Shown: positions 13,359-22,480 of the stretch, piece after piece
How the letters are laid out: every line of letters begins with the position of its first letter
How positions within the stretch are numbered: the first letter of the stretch is position 1
Source: Nocardioides sp. Root122
GTDB lineage: Bacteria > Actinomycetota > Actinomycetes > Propionibacteriales > Nocardioidaceae
Assembly: GCF_001425025.1 (NCBI RefSeq)
Contig: NZ_LMDE01000013.1
Coordinates: 67,934-131,933 of the forward strand
Length of the DNA: 64,000 bases
Reading direction: 5' to 3'
The notes under the pieces: generated by a model
The model's database searches: none
What the model saw: the letters and a program-made list of their open reading frames with translations, nothing else
What the model was told of the DNA's origin: nothing
Made by a program: the position numbers and the translations under genes

Positions 13359-16091
13359 TCACCCCGCCAGGTCGTAGGCCCCCATCCCCTCGCCCAGCAC
13401 GCGGGGTGCCGAGACGCCGCTCCTGCGACCGCCGTAGACGTATGCCAGTCCGTTCGCCCGGTCCCGGACGATGTAGTCGACCTGGCCCTTGAGCGTCATC
13501 GGCTGGACCTCGAGCACCCAGTCGAAGCCGGACAGGTCGCTCGGCAGGCCGGCGCGGGTCGGCACGCCACCCTTGACCGGGACGGCGGCGTTGAAGCCCG
13601 AGCCGTTGCCCGCCCAGACCGACAGGGTGCCGTTGTAGGTGCCGACCAGGTCGGGGTTGCCGTCGCCCGTCACGTCGCCGACCGCGTTGACGCCCGAGAC
13701 CGCGCCCCAGCCGTTGCCGATCGAGGTGGGGGCGGCGAGGGCGCCGGTCCCGTTGCCGGCGTAGAACCACATCTCCCCCGCGTCGTCCCGCGCCAGCACG
13801 TCGCCGAAACCGTCGCGGTTGACGTCGCCGGCGTTGAGCAGGAGGTTCTTGCCGGCGAAGGAGACGCCGGTGTCGATCGGCGACCCGAGCTCGAAGGTGT
13901 CGCGGTTGGCGACGACCACCAGCTGCTTGCCCGACACGCCGATCAGGTCGGCACCCGGACCACCCACGAGGTTGGTGCCGGTGATCCAGCGCATGGTCTT
14001 GAGGTTCGTCGCCGGGCCGAGTGCGGCGCCGTACGTCCCGTTGCCGCGGCCCGGGAGCAGCAGCACCTTGCCGTTGCTCGAGCGGGCCACCAGGTCGGGG
14101 ACGCCGTCGCGGTTGAAGTCGCCGGCGACCAGGCGGTTGAAGCTGCTGAACGGGCCCGCCACCCGGGTCGGGGCGGCGAACTTCCCGGTGCCGTAGCCGG
14201 TCTGGAGGTAGAGCCGGTTCTTGGTGCGCACGAGCAGGTCGTTGCGACCGTCGCCGTTGACGTCACCGGCGCCGATGAGCTGCCGGTAGTTGCCGTAGCC
14301 CTTGCGGGTGACCTTGCGGGCGAAGCCGCCCTTGCCGGTCGCGAGCAGGGTGACCAGTCGCCCCTTGAAGCGCGCCACGAGGTCGTTGCGGCCGTCGCCG
14401 TTGATGTCGCCGACCGCGGTGATCATCGAGTAGCCGCGCAGGGCGAGCTTCTTCGCGGTGCTGCCGAACTTGCCGTTGCCCTTGCCGGCGCGGATGCGCA
14501 CCTTGCCGGACCTGTCGGCCGTGACCAGGTCGGCCAGGCCGTCACCGGTGAGGTCGGGCGAGACGAGCACGTCGGCACGCTTGTCCCAGCCGGACTTGCC
14601 GACCACGATGCGCTGCTGGAAGGACGTCATGCCGCCGGTCGGGATGACCAGGCCACGCCCGTCGGCGGCGCGCCTGACCACCAGGTCGGGGTACGGCGAC
14701 GCGTCGAGGTTGTTCTGCGGGTTGGGCTCGGAGACCGCGATCGGCACCACGGTCGGGGTCGGCGGCGTCGGCGGCACGGCCGAGGTGGCGTACTGCCGGA
14801 TCAGCGGGATCTGGGCGTAGAGGTACTTGCCCGGGCAGGCGGTGGAGCCGGCGTCGCGGTGGCCGTTGATCGCGGCGAACGTCCTGCTGCCGATCTTCTG
14901 CGACATCGACGCGGGGTTCACGCCGTGCAGCGAGAGCTTCCACGCGAAGAGCTGGCCGTAGGCCCGGAGCATCACGTCGCTGGGCTGGGCGGTCTCGTAG
15001 TTGCCGATGGCGGACATCGCGAAGGAGTACTGGTTGTAGTTGAGCGTGTGCGCGCCGACGACGGGCTTGTCGATGCCGCCGTAGCGGCCCTCCCAGATGC
15101 GACCGAACCGGTCGACGAGGAAGTTGTAGCCGATGTCGCTCCAGCCGCGGGACTTCACGTGGTAGGCGTAGATGCTGCGCAGGATCGCCGGGACCTGGTC
15201 CTCGGTGTAGTCGTTGGCGTTGACCGTGTGGTGGACGAAGCCGCCGTTGATCGTGCCGTAGCGCAGCGAGCTCTTGTTGCGGATGCTCTCGTCGGCACCC
15301 CACTGGGCGCGCGAGTAGATGGTCGGCTGCGCGACCGTCTTCGCCTGCACGTTGGCCTGAAGGGTGATGCCGTCCCCGGACCCGGAACCGGACTCCAGGG
15401 CGCCGAGGTGCTCGTAATCCTGCTCGTAGGACGCGGTGCCGGCCTCGGGCTGGTCGTCGGGCGCCTCGGTCTCGCTGGCCTTGGCCGAGCCCGGGTTCAC
15501 GAGGGCGAGGGACAGGTCGTCGGGGAGGGAGACCCCCTCGGTCGCCGCCTTCACCTGGACGTCGTCGACCTCGCCGACGAACATCGGCTCGGTGCCCGGG
15601 CGCGACGCGGCGCCCTCTGCGCTGTCCGGGTCGGGCCCGTGCTCGTCGTGGTACTCCAGCGCCTCCCAGTCGCTCCACGTGTCACCCGAGCGGGTGCGCA
15701 CCTGGAGGTCGATCTGGTCCTCCTCGAGGTCCTCGCCGTGCTTCCACGTCACGCCGATGGCGGCGAAGCCGGTCACCTCCTGCGGCTTGCTCACCACGCG
15801 GGCGTCGGTGGCGCCACCGGCGACGGTGCGGCCCTGGAGGCCGAACGTGCCGCCCTCGGCGGCCGTGAGCGGCACCTCGGTGACGGTCGGCTTCACCGGG
15901 CGCAGCGGCACCGTGGCCGACATCAGCGCAGCAGGTGCGTGGCCGCCGGTCGCGCCGGAGGGCGGGGCCGGGTGGTCACCGACGATGTCGAGGGAGATCA
16001 CGCCCGAGGCGGGCGTGAGGACGACGAGCACGACACCGAGTGCCAGCACCTGCTGGCAGAGGGTGACGAGTCGGGCCTGGAGAGGTCGCAT
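13359..16091 (-). CDS. Secreted N-acetylmuramoyl-L-alanine amidase (PGRP) with FG-GAP repeats
   Basis: A 910-residue exported protein: signal segment 1-36, a beta-rich N-terminal part, a peptidoglycan-recognition amidase domain at about 265-430, and a C-terminal run of FG-GAP/VCBS repeats from about 450 to the end. The amidase has the zinc histidine in GGFVHHTVN, the YNFLVDRFGRIWEGR core and the GHRDAGSTACPG motif with the last histidine and cysteine ligands, so it should cut the lactyl-L-Ala bond of peptidoglycan. The repeats (GDVNGDGRNDLLVR and similar) should form a calcium-binding propeller. The 400-bp upstream region carries two sets of repeated sites. Confidence 0.9.
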   Translation of the reverse strand: MRPLQARLVTLCQQVLALGVVLVVLTPASGVISLDIVGDHPAPPSGATGGHAPAALMSATVPLRPVKPTVTEVPLTAAEGGTFGLQGRTVAGGATDARVVSKPQEVTGFAAIGVTWKHGEDLEEDQIDLQVRTRSGDTWSDWEALEYHDEHGPDPDSAEGAASRPGTEPMFVGEVDDVQVKAATEGVSLPDDLSLALVNPGSAKASETEAPDDQPEAGTASYEQDYEHLGALESGSGSGDGITLQANVQAKTVAQPTIYSRAQWGADESIRNKSSLRYGTINGGFVHHTVNANDYTEDQVPAILRSIYAYHVKSRGWSDIGYNFLVDRFGRIWEGRYGGIDKPVVGAHTLNYNQYSFAMSAIGNYETAQPSDVMLRAYGQLFAWKLSLHGVNPASMSQKIGSRTFAAINGHRDAGSTACPGKYLYAQIPLIRQYATSAVPPTPPTPTVVPIAVSEPNPQNNLDASPYPDLVVRRAADGRGLVIPTGGMTSFQQRIVVGKSGWDKRADVLVSPDLTGDGLADLVTADRSGKVRIRAGKGNGKFGSTAKKLALRGYSMITAVGDINGDGRNDLVARFKGRLVTLLATGKGGFARKVTRKGYGNYRQLIGAGDVNGDGRNDLLVRTKNRLYLQTGYGTGKFAAPTRVAGPFSSFNRLVAGDFNRDGVPDLVARSSNGKVLLLPGRGNGTYGAALGPATNLKTMRWITGTNLVGGPGADLIGVSGKQLVVVANRDTFELGSPIDTGVSFAGKNLLLNAGDVNRDGFGDVLARDDAGEMWFYAGNGTGALAAPTSIGNGWGAVSGVNAVGDVTGDGNPDLVGTYNGTLSVWAGNGSGFNAAVPVKGGVPTRAGLPSDLSGFDWVLEVQPMTLKGQVDYIVRDRANGLAYVYGGRRSGVSAPRVLGEGMGAYDLAG

Positions 16092-16137
16092 GAGAAATCT
16101 CTGTTCCTGTGTGGGGGAAGGTCACACAAGGCAGAAG

Positions 16138-16160
16138 TTCACACCAGTCACACCAGTCAC
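16138..16160 (-). promoter_or_regulatory. GTCAC direct repeats upstream of the amidase (MtrA-like site)
   Basis: On the plus strand TTCAC, GTCAC and GTCAC start at 16138, 16147 and 16156, a strict 9-bp period. The nearest copy is 47 bp before the amidase start. The same arrangement lies 47 bp before the LCP gene at 24973. Direct GTCACA repeats are the reported pattern for the MtrA response regulator of actinobacteria, recalled from memory. Confidence 0.5.
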
Positions 16161-16179
16161 GGAAGAGTTTCTGAGTAAC

Positions 16180-16227
16180 TACAACGGTGTAATTTCCACT
16201 CGACACGCCGTTACATGGATGTAATTT
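16180..16227. promoter_or_regulatory. Duplicated palindromic element upstream of the amidase
   Basis: Two copies of TACAnnGGnTGTAATTT occur at 16180-16195 and 16211-16227, 32 bp apart. The second contains a clean inverted repeat (TTACAT, two bases, ATGTAA). The regular spacing of about three helical turns suggests a regulator binding site pair. The regulator is not identified. Confidence 0.45.
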
Positions 16228-16412
16228 TCGACGATCTGCGCTGATTCGCGCTCACGACACGCCGTCGGCGCCCTACTCCCCCGTCCAGGCCCGTCGGGGG
16301 TGGCGGCACATCGCAGCGCCGGGGGCGCCGTACGCGCAATCTGCCGCCACCATCGCCGGCATCCATCGGGCCAGCCTGAGGTGTCGGACGCCGACGGTCT
16401 GACCACCCACGA

Positions 16413-16470
16413 GGGGTTTCGACGCGCACGTCACGGCTTCGTTCCTCAGCCGTGGTACTTGCTCAACCTG
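16413..16470 (+). repeat. Hairpin-forming intergenic repeat, copy A
   Basis: It begins with a GGGTTTCGA end, carries GGCTTCGTTCCTC and ends near TGCTCAACC. A CGGCT/AGCCG stem (16434-16452) can form. Related to 474-527 and 16480-16515. Confidence 0.55.
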
Positions 16471-16479
16471 GCCGAGCGA

Positions 16480-16515
16480 CGCGACGGCCTCGTTCCTCGG
16501 CCGCCGCTGCTCGTC
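16480..16515 (+). repeat. Hairpin-forming intergenic repeat, copy B
   Basis: A second copy abuts the stop codon of wzt. Its CGGCC/GGCCG stem (16485-16503) has the same nine-base loop as copy A. Two identical-loop hairpins just past the last gene of the operon could act as a GC-type terminator or protect the mRNA end. Confidence 0.55.
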
Positions 16516-17310
16516 TCATATGTCGTTGGCGAGCGCGTCGTCGCGCTCGTCCTCCGAGCTCTCCTCGGAGTCGGGCTCGTCGTCGTCGCCGTCGTAGTGG
16601 AGGAACTTGATGGCCCCCTCGACGTCGCCGTCGAAGCCGAGGCGGCCCTTCTCCAGCACGATGGCGCGGTCGCACATGCGCTTGACCGAGCCCGCGGAGT
16701 GGCTGACGTAGAACATCGTGATGCCGGACTCGCGGATCTCCTTCATGCGCTTGAGGCACTTGCGCTTGAAGGGCCGGTCCCCCACCGCGAGCACCTCGTC
16801 GGCGATGAAGATGTCGCAGTCGACGTGGACGGCCACGGAGAAGCCGAGCCGGGCGAACATGCCCGAGGAGTAGTTGCCGACCGGGGTGTCGAGGAAGCGG
16901 CCGACGTCGGCGAAGGCGGCGATGTCGTCGAACTTCGCGTCCGTCTCGTCCTTGGTCATCCCGAGCATGGCGGCGTTCATGTAGATGTTGTCGCGACCGG
17001 TGAGCTCGTTGTGGAAGCCGGCGCCCGTCGCGATGAGGCCGGAGATGCGGCCGCGGGTGAGCACCTCGCCCTCATCGGGCCGCATCACGCCGCTGACCAG
17101 CTTGAGGAGGGTCGACTTGCCGGAGCCGTTGAGCCCCATGAGGCCGATCGACTCGCCCTGCTGGACCTCGAAGGAGACGCCGTCGAGGGCCTTGAAGGTC
17201 TCGCTCGTCTGCTGACGGCGCAGCTTGCCCTGCAGCATCTTCTTCAGGGTCGGGTGGGCCTGGTAGCGGAACGTCTTCGAGACGTTGTCGACGACGATCG
17301 AGGTGGTCAT
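16516..17310 (-). CDS. wzt: ABC transporter ATPase for galactan export (Wzt-like)
   Basis: A 264-residue ATPase with Walker A GLNGSGKS (59-66), the YSSGMFARL signature and Walker B CDIFIADEVLAVGD, all of the Wzt/TagH polysaccharide-export type. The C-terminus is a short acidic tail, so the carbohydrate-binding extension of O-antigen Wzt is absent, as in the mycobacterial galactan exporter. ATG 17310 overlaps the permease stop (TGATG). It is the last gene of the minus-strand galactan run and is followed by two repeat hairpins. Confidence 0.9.
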   Translation of the reverse strand: MTTSIVVDNVSKTFRYQAHPTLKKMLQGKLRRQQTSETFKALDGVSFEVQQGESIGLMGLNGSGKSTLLKLVSGVMRPDEGEVLTRGRISGLIATGAGFHNELTGRDNIYMNAAMLGMTKDETDAKFDDIAAFADVGRFLDTPVGNYSSGMFARLGFSVAVHVDCDIFIADEVLAVGDRPFKRKCLKRMKEIRESGITMFYVSHSAGSVKRMCDRAIVLEKGRLGFDGDVEGAIKFLHYDGDDDEPDSEESSEDERDDALANDI

Positions 17311-18281
17311 CACAGGCGCTCCGGGACGGTCTTCTCGAGGCGGGAGAAGACGAACTGGCCGAGGGCGAGCAGCACCAGGCCGATGCCCAGCATGATGAAC
17401 CCGCGGGAGTAGAGGTCGCTCACGAAATCCGGCTGCACCACCCCGGTGGCCGGCTTGACGACGCACGGCCCGTCGCACGTCGGGAGCCAGAAGCCGCGCT
17501 GGATCAGCATGACCGCCTCGGCGACCGGGTTGGCGACGTAGAGGTCGTGGTACTGCGTCGGGATCCGCTCTCCGTCGGCGATCAGGTAGTAGGGGTACAT
17601 CATCGGCACGCTGAACGGGATGATGTTGATGAAGGTCTGCACGATGCGCTGGAAGTCGCGGAAGATCACGTTGACGCACGAGAACATCAGCCCGAAGGCC
17701 GTGCCGTAGACCATGATGATGACGAAGCCGAGCAGGGACGCAGCCATCCCGACCGCGTCCGGCACCCAGAGCGGTCCGGTGCCCACCCATCCCGTGGCGA
17801 CGCAGGCGACGACCAGGATCACCAGCTGCGGGATCGCGTGCCACAGCGAGACCAGCATCGAGGCGACCGGGAACATCTCCCGGGGCATCGCCATCTTGCC
17901 GATGACGCCGCGGTTGGACAGCAGCGAGCGTGTCCCCGCCGTGACCGACTCGGTGAAGTAGTTGACCAGGACCATGCCGGCGAAGAGGTGGATCGCGAAG
18001 TTCTGCATGCCGTTGCCACGGCCGAGGATGACCCCGAAGACGAAGTAGAACGTCAGGAACCGGGTGAACGGGTTGATGTAGGACCACGCGAGCCCGAAGG
18101 CGGTGCCGGCGTAGCGGGCGCGGATCTCGCGCCGCACCATCAGGCGCAGCAGGTAGCGGCGACGGAAGACCTCGAAGACGCCGGACGTGCGCGAGGGCGG
18201 GGCGAGCGGCACGTGTGCCAGGTCGTGCCGGACCTCGACCTGGCCCGGCTCCGGCGCCGTCTCAGGGCTGGACGTGCTCAC
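17310..18281 (-). CDS. wzm: ABC-2 polysaccharide export permease (Wzm-like)
   Basis: A 323-residue protein with six hydrophobic segments of the ABC-2 type (for example FLTFYFVFGVILGR, QLVILVVACVATGW, FVIIMVYGTAFGLMF, GFIMLGIGLVLLALGQF). The pre-membrane YLLRLMVRREIRARYAGTAFGLAWSYINP motif is typical of Wzm/TagG export permeases. With the ATPase it should flip lipid-linked galactan across the membrane. GTG 18281 overlaps the glfT2 stop by four bases (GTGA), favouring this start over the longer frame. The segment between helices 5 and 6 carries a cysteine-containing insert (PTCDGPCVVKPATG). Confidence 0.9.
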   Translation of the reverse strand: MSTSSPETAPEPGQVEVRHDLAHVPLAPPSRTSGVFEVFRRRYLLRLMVRREIRARYAGTAFGLAWSYINPFTRFLTFYFVFGVILGRGNGMQNFAIHLFAGMVLVNYFTESVTAGTRSLLSNRGVIGKMAMPREMFPVASMLVSLWHAIPQLVILVVACVATGWVGTGPLWVPDAVGMAASLLGFVIIMVYGTAFGLMFSCVNVIFRDFQRIVQTFINIIPFSVPMMYPYYLIADGERIPTQYHDLYVANPVAEAVMLIQRGFWLPTCDGPCVVKPATGVVQPDFVSDLYSRGFIMLGIGLVLLALGQFVFSRLEKTVPERL

Positions 18282-20308
18282 GCATCGCCGTCCGGGGACT
18301 CGTCGCTCATCCACGGGGCGAACGTCTTCTCCCACGCCTCGGGCGAGGTGATCTCGCCCAGCGCGTCACGGTACTGCTGGGCCAGCTGCGGCCACTCACG
18401 GTGGAAGCGACGGTGGATGTCGATGGTGCGCTTGAGCAGGTCGCGGTAGTGCGCGGGGTCGCGCTTGTAGAGCGCCACCGACGTGCCGTCGTTCATCGAG
18501 ACGACGGCCGAGTCGTACTTCACGAGGTTCCACCACTTGGCGTCCATCGCGGTGAGCTCGGTCTCGGGGTAGTCCGTGGCCGTCTCGCGCACCGGTCGCA
18601 GCTGGCGCAGTGGCGCGAGGGCAGCTGCGACGAGGGTCGCCTTGCGTCCGGGGATCTCGATGTCGGACTTGCCCTTCTTGGGCGGCTTCTTGCGGTGGAC
18701 CGGCGGCAGGTCGTCGCGGTCGACGTGCAGCTGCGCGTCCGGCCACTGCTTGCGGAAGGCGTTGATCTCCGGCAGCTTCGTGGCGAGCTCGCCGTGCAGC
18801 GCGTGTGGGCCGCGCAGGACGTCCTCCATCGCCAGGTGGCGCAGCTCCGCGGTCGAGTACTGCAGCGACGCGAGGTGCTTGACCTGGTGGTTGAGGCTCT
18901 CGCGCACCATCCGGCCACCGCGCTCGTAGGGCGAGTGCAGCAGCGCCGCGATGATGCGGTTGCGGTGGTGGAAGTAGGACTGCCAGTCGAGGCCGTCGTT
19001 CTTGTCGGTCCACGGCACGTGCCACACCGCGGCGCCCGGGAAGGACACCGTCGGGTAGCCGGCCTGCTTGGCGCGCAGCCCGAACTCGGAGTCGTCCCAC
19101 TTGATGAAGATCGGCAGCGACAGGCCGACCTCCTCGAGGACGACCCGCGGGATCAGGCACATGAACCAGCCGTTGAAGTCGACGTCGGCACGCTTGTGCA
19201 GCCAGCGCGACGAGCGCAAGTTGCGCGCGCCGAAGTCCCACTGCGAGTAGCCGTCGAGGCGGGTCTGCCACCAGAACCGCCACGGCTGGACGATCTCGCC
19301 GAAGGAGTGCAGCTCGGCGCGGCTGAAGAGGTTGAACATGTGGCCGCCGACGATCGTCGGACGCTTGGCCAGGTCGCCGAAGGTGACCGCGCGGATGATG
19401 CCCTCGGGCTCGCAGACGACGTCGTCGTCCATCATCATCGCGTAGGTGGCGGTGCCCTTGCGGACGCTCTCGAGCTGACCGCGGGCGTAGCCGCCCGAGC
19501 CGCCGAGGTTGCCCTGCACGATGACGCGCAGCTTGTCCCCGAGTCCCGCCTTCGCGGCCGGGAAGTACTCGCTGTCGGTGACCTTGTCCTTGCCCTGGTC
19601 CATCACCAGCACGGTGTCGAGGTAGGGCTGGAGCTCCTCGGTGTCGCCGAGCTGGCCCAGCAGCTGGGCGCTCATGTCGGGCAGCATCGTGGTGATGCAG
19701 ACGTCGACCGTGCCGTGCTCGGCGCGGTCGGCCGGGACCTGCGCGGTCCACCGGGCGCCCTCGACCGTGGCGCCGTGGTCGCCGGCGACGACGTCGTACC
19801 AGTACCAGCCGCCGTCGACGAAGGGCTTCAGGGTGAGGTCGAAGGTGAACGAGCCGCGGGCATCGGCACCCTCCCCCTCCACCACTGCGCTGTCGACGCG
19901 CTGGGAGTGACCGCGCGCCATCGACTTGTAGACGGTGACGATGGAGCCGGCGCCGACGACGTCGACGGTGAGCTCGACCTGGTCGACGACGGTGTGCCGG
20001 CGCCAGTACGACGCCGGGAAGGCGTTGAAGTAGGTGCCGAAGGACAGCAGCTGCGACGGCTCGATCCGCAGGGCGGTGCGCGAGCGGATCTGGTCGGGGT
20101 GCAGCTTCTTGCCGGTGGAGGTGGACTGGCGGATCGCCGCGTTGTTGAGGTCCTTGGCCGCCTTGTCGCCGCCGACCGCGTCGCGGTCGGTGTCGAGCTT
20201 GGCCTCCTCGAGGTCGACGTAGAGGGGGAAGACGTCGGTGTCGCGGTCGATCGGCAGGATCTGCCGCTGGAGCAGCCGGGTCACGGTCTCGCTTGACGTG
20301 GCGCTCAT
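18278..20308 (-). CDS. glfT2: Galactofuranosyltransferase GlfT2 (galactan polymerase)
   Basis: A 676-residue protein matching GlfT2 in length (mycobacterial about 637) and layout: an N-terminal beta-sandwich (residues about 1-190), a GT-A domain with the MMMDDDVVCEP metal motif, WDDSEFGLRAKQAGYPTV and the AVWHVPW histidine, and a helical C-terminus. It adds alternating beta-1,5 and beta-1,6 galactofuranose units to a lipid-linked primer, using UDP-Galf. ATG 20308 overlaps the glf stop by four bases, so synthesis of mutase and polymerase is coupled. Confidence 0.92.
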   Translation of the reverse strand: MSATSSETVTRLLQRQILPIDRDTDVFPLYVDLEEAKLDTDRDAVGGDKAAKDLNNAAIRQSTSTGKKLHPDQIRSRTALRIEPSQLLSFGTYFNAFPASYWRRHTVVDQVELTVDVVGAGSIVTVYKSMARGHSQRVDSAVVEGEGADARGSFTFDLTLKPFVDGGWYWYDVVAGDHGATVEGARWTAQVPADRAEHGTVDVCITTMLPDMSAQLLGQLGDTEELQPYLDTVLVMDQGKDKVTDSEYFPAAKAGLGDKLRVIVQGNLGGSGGYARGQLESVRKGTATYAMMMDDDVVCEPEGIIRAVTFGDLAKRPTIVGGHMFNLFSRAELHSFGEIVQPWRFWWQTRLDGYSQWDFGARNLRSSRWLHKRADVDFNGWFMCLIPRVVLEEVGLSLPIFIKWDDSEFGLRAKQAGYPTVSFPGAAVWHVPWTDKNDGLDWQSYFHHRNRIIAALLHSPYERGGRMVRESLNHQVKHLASLQYSTAELRHLAMEDVLRGPHALHGELATKLPEINAFRKQWPDAQLHVDRDDLPPVHRKKPPKKGKSDIEIPGRKATLVAAALAPLRQLRPVRETATDYPETELTAMDAKWWNLVKYDSAVVSMNDGTSVALYKRDPAHYRDLLKRTIDIHRRFHREWPQLAQQYRDALGEITSPEAWEKTFAPWMSDESPDGDA

Positions 20309-21525
20309 GCCTCGATGCCTCCGCTGGTCAGCTCGGCGCCCTCGGTGAAGTGTGGCTTGAGCTTGTTGTCGTACATGGACAGCGCCGAGCCGATGGCCAT
20401 GTGCATGTCGAGGTACTTGTAGGTGCCGAGGCGGCCGCCGAACAGCACCATGGGCTCTGCCTTGGCGAGCTCGCGGTACTTGAGCAGCTTGGCGCGGTCC
20501 TCGGCCGTGTTGACGGGGTAGTAGGGCTCGTCGCCCTCCTCCGCGAACCGGCTGTACTCGTGCACGATGACGCTCTTGCCGGGCAGGTGCGTCTTCTCCC
20601 GCTCGGGGTGGAAGTGCTTGAACTCGATGATGCGGGTGAAGGGGACGTCCTGGTCGTTGTAGTTGATGACGCCGGTGCCCTGGAAGTCGTCGGTCTCGAC
20701 GACGCTCTCCTCCAGGTCGACGGTGCGCCACGACAGCCGTCCCTCGGAGTTGCCGAAGTACTCGTCGACGGGGCCGGTGTAGACGATCGGGACCTTGCCC
20801 TTGTAGGTCTCGGCGACGCCGTTGGCCGGGTCCAGGAAGTCGGTCTCGAGGCGCACCTCGATGTTGGGGTGGTCGGCCATCTTGGTCAGCCAGGCGGTGT
20901 AGCCGTCGACCGGGAGGCCCTCGTAGGTGTCGCTGAACCAGCCGTTCTGGAAGGTGTAGCGCACCGGCAGGCGAGTGATGATGTCGGCGCTCAGCTCGGT
21001 GGGGTCGGTCTGCCACTGCTTGGCGGTGTAGCCCTTGATGAACGCCTCGTAGAGCGGGCGGCCGATCAGGCTGATCGCCTTCTCCTCGAGGTTCGTGGCG
21101 TCCTCGGTGGCGATCTCGCTGGACTGCTCGGCGATGAGCGCGCGCGCCTCGTCGGGCGTGTGGGACTTGCCGAAGAACTGGTTGATCAGCGCCAGGTTCA
21201 TCGGCAGGGAGTAGACCTGGCCCTGGTACTTGCCGAAGACCCGGTGCTTGTAGTCGGTGAACGCCGTGAACCGGTTGGCGTACTCCCAGACCCGCTCGTT
21301 GGAGGTGTGGAACAGGTGCGCGCCGTACTTGTGCACCTCCACGTTGGTCTCCGGGTCACGCTCGGAGTAGGCGTTGCCGCCCAGGTGGTGGCGGCGGTCG
21401 ACGATGAGCACCCGGAGACCGAGCTCCTCGGCGCAGCGCTCGGCGATGGTGAGACCGAACAGCCCCGCACCGACGATGACGAGGTCGGGGTGCTGGTCGG
21501 TGTCGGCAGATGAGCCCTGGGACAA
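20305..21525 (-). CDS. glf: UDP-galactopyranose mutase
   Basis: A 406-residue flavoenzyme that converts UDP-galactopyranose to UDP-galactofuranose. It has the FAD-binding VGAGLFGLTIAERCAEELG and VDRRHHLGGNAYSE, the YGAHLFHTSNERVWEY block, KYQGQVYSLPMNL and the C-terminal RLGTYKYLDMHMAIG. These match actinobacterial Glf (about 399 residues). The short N-terminal extension before PDLVIVGAG is not conserved. It lies 37 bases after the preceding glycosyltransferase gene and supplies the donor for the three galactofuranosyltransferase-like genes around it. Confidence 0.95.
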   Translation of the reverse strand: MSQGSSADTDQHPDLVIVGAGLFGLTIAERCAEELGLRVLIVDRRHHLGGNAYSERDPETNVEVHKYGAHLFHTSNERVWEYANRFTAFTDYKHRVFGKYQGQVYSLPMNLALINQFFGKSHTPDEARALIAEQSSEIATEDATNLEEKAISLIGRPLYEAFIKGYTAKQWQTDPTELSADIITRLPVRYTFQNGWFSDTYEGLPVDGYTAWLTKMADHPNIEVRLETDFLDPANGVAETYKGKVPIVYTGPVDEYFGNSEGRLSWRTVDLEESVVETDDFQGTGVINYNDQDVPFTRIIEFKHFHPEREKTHLPGKSVIVHEYSRFAEEGDEPYYPVNTAEDRAKLLKYRELAKAEPMVLFGGRLGTYKYLDMHMAIGSALSMYDNKLKPHFTEGAELTSGGIEA

Positions 21526-21562
21526 GGGAGGAACTCCTGTGGGTGAGAGGCGCTGACTGAGT

Positions 21563-22480
21563 CTAACGAGGGGGGCGGGCGGAAGCGGTCAGGCGGCGCA
21601 TGCCCCGCGCCGAGGCCATGGCGCGGATCACGTTGCGCGCCTCGGCACGGCCGCCGCGCAGCGGGCTGAGCAGGACCACGGCCAGGGTGATCAGCCACGG
21701 CTTGAGCCGCACGAGAGCGTTCTCCCCGTGGCGCAGGTGCACCACGAAGAGGTTTCGGTACATGTAGAAGCCCTTCCAGCCCGAGAGGTCGTGCTGCTGG
21801 TTGAAGTCGAGCTGGCGCACCAGCACGGCGTCGCGCACGGCCATGATGCGACGGCCGGCGCGGCGGGCCCGGACGGCGTACTCGGCGTCGTCGTAGAAGA
21901 TGAAGAAGGCCGGGTCGGGGAAGCCGATCTCCGCCACGACCGAACGGCGGGTCATGAAGCCCTCGAAGGCGACGTTCTGCACCTCCACCAGCTCGGGCAT
22001 CGACGCGCGGTCGCGGTAGGTCGCGTCGACCGTTGCGCGCTTGGGGTGGATCGCCAGGGGGTTGCGGAGGTCGAAGTCGACCGCGGCCTTCTCGACCAGC
22101 GCTCCGGTGAGGTCCTCGCGCACCGCGATCAGGCAGTCCTCGTCGACGGCCAGCAGGGCCTCGAGGCAGCCCGGCGCTGGGACCACGTCGTCGTCCACCA
22201 GCCACACGCGGTCCCACCCGGCGTCGTACGCCGCCCGCACACCGGCGTGGAAGCCCCCCGCGCCACCGAGGTTGTCCTGCGTGATGACGTGTAGCGGCAG
22301 GTCGGTGCGCGCGGCCAGGACCTGCGCGGTGTCGTCGGCGCTGGCGTTGTCGACCACGACCACGGCGTCGGGGCGCCGGGTCTGGGCGGCCAGGCCGTCG
22401 AGCAGGCGGCCGAGGAGCTCGGCGCGGTTGTGGGTGACGACGACGACCGCGACGGTCTCTGCCCCTGCGTTCCCCGTCAT
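21563..22480 (-). CDS. GT2 glycosyltransferase, GlfT1-like (second copy)
   Basis: A 305-residue GT2 enzyme: VVVVTHNRAELLGRLLDGL, the LGGAGGFHAGVRAAYDAG motif shared with GlfT1, VWLVDDDVVPAPG metal motif, and FFIFYDDAEYAVRARRAG. The C-terminal MYRNLFVVHLRHG region is where GlfT1 enzymes contact acceptor. It should add galactofuranose or another sugar to the linker unit. ATG 22480 overlaps the upstream glycosyltransferase stop by four bases; the longer frame to 22588 lies inside that gene and is rejected. Confidence 0.85.
   Translation of the reverse strand: MTGNAGAETVAVVVVTHNRAELLGRLLDGLAAQTRRPDAVVVVDNASADDTAQVLAARTDLPLHVITQDNLGGAGGFHAGVRAAYDAGWDRVWLVDDDVVPAPGCLEALLAVDEDCLIAVREDLTGALVEKAAVDFDLRNPLAIHPKRATVDATYRDRASMPELVEVQNVAFEGFMTRRSVVAEIGFPDPAFFIFYDDAEYAVRARRAGRRIMAVRDAVLVRQLDFNQQHDLSGWKGFYMYRNLFVVHLRHGENALVRLKPWLITLAVVLLSPLRGGRAEARNVIRAMASARGMRRLTASARPPR

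Larger units (their letters stand above)
16092..16515. other. Intergenic region: amidase control region and galactan-operon 3' end
   Basis: No gene is seen here. The part nearest the amidase (16100-16230) holds the GTCAC direct repeats and a duplicated TACAnnGGnTGTAATTT element. The middle (16240-16400) shows nothing recognisable. The part nearest wzt (16413-16515) consists of two copies of a hairpin-forming repeat that may end the galactan transcript. Confidence 0.6.

Noticed and set aside
13269..16178. 969-codon plus-strand open frame opposite the amidase
   Set aside because: The minus-strand frame has a signal peptide, amidase motifs and FG-GAP repeats; the plus frame is compositional shadow.
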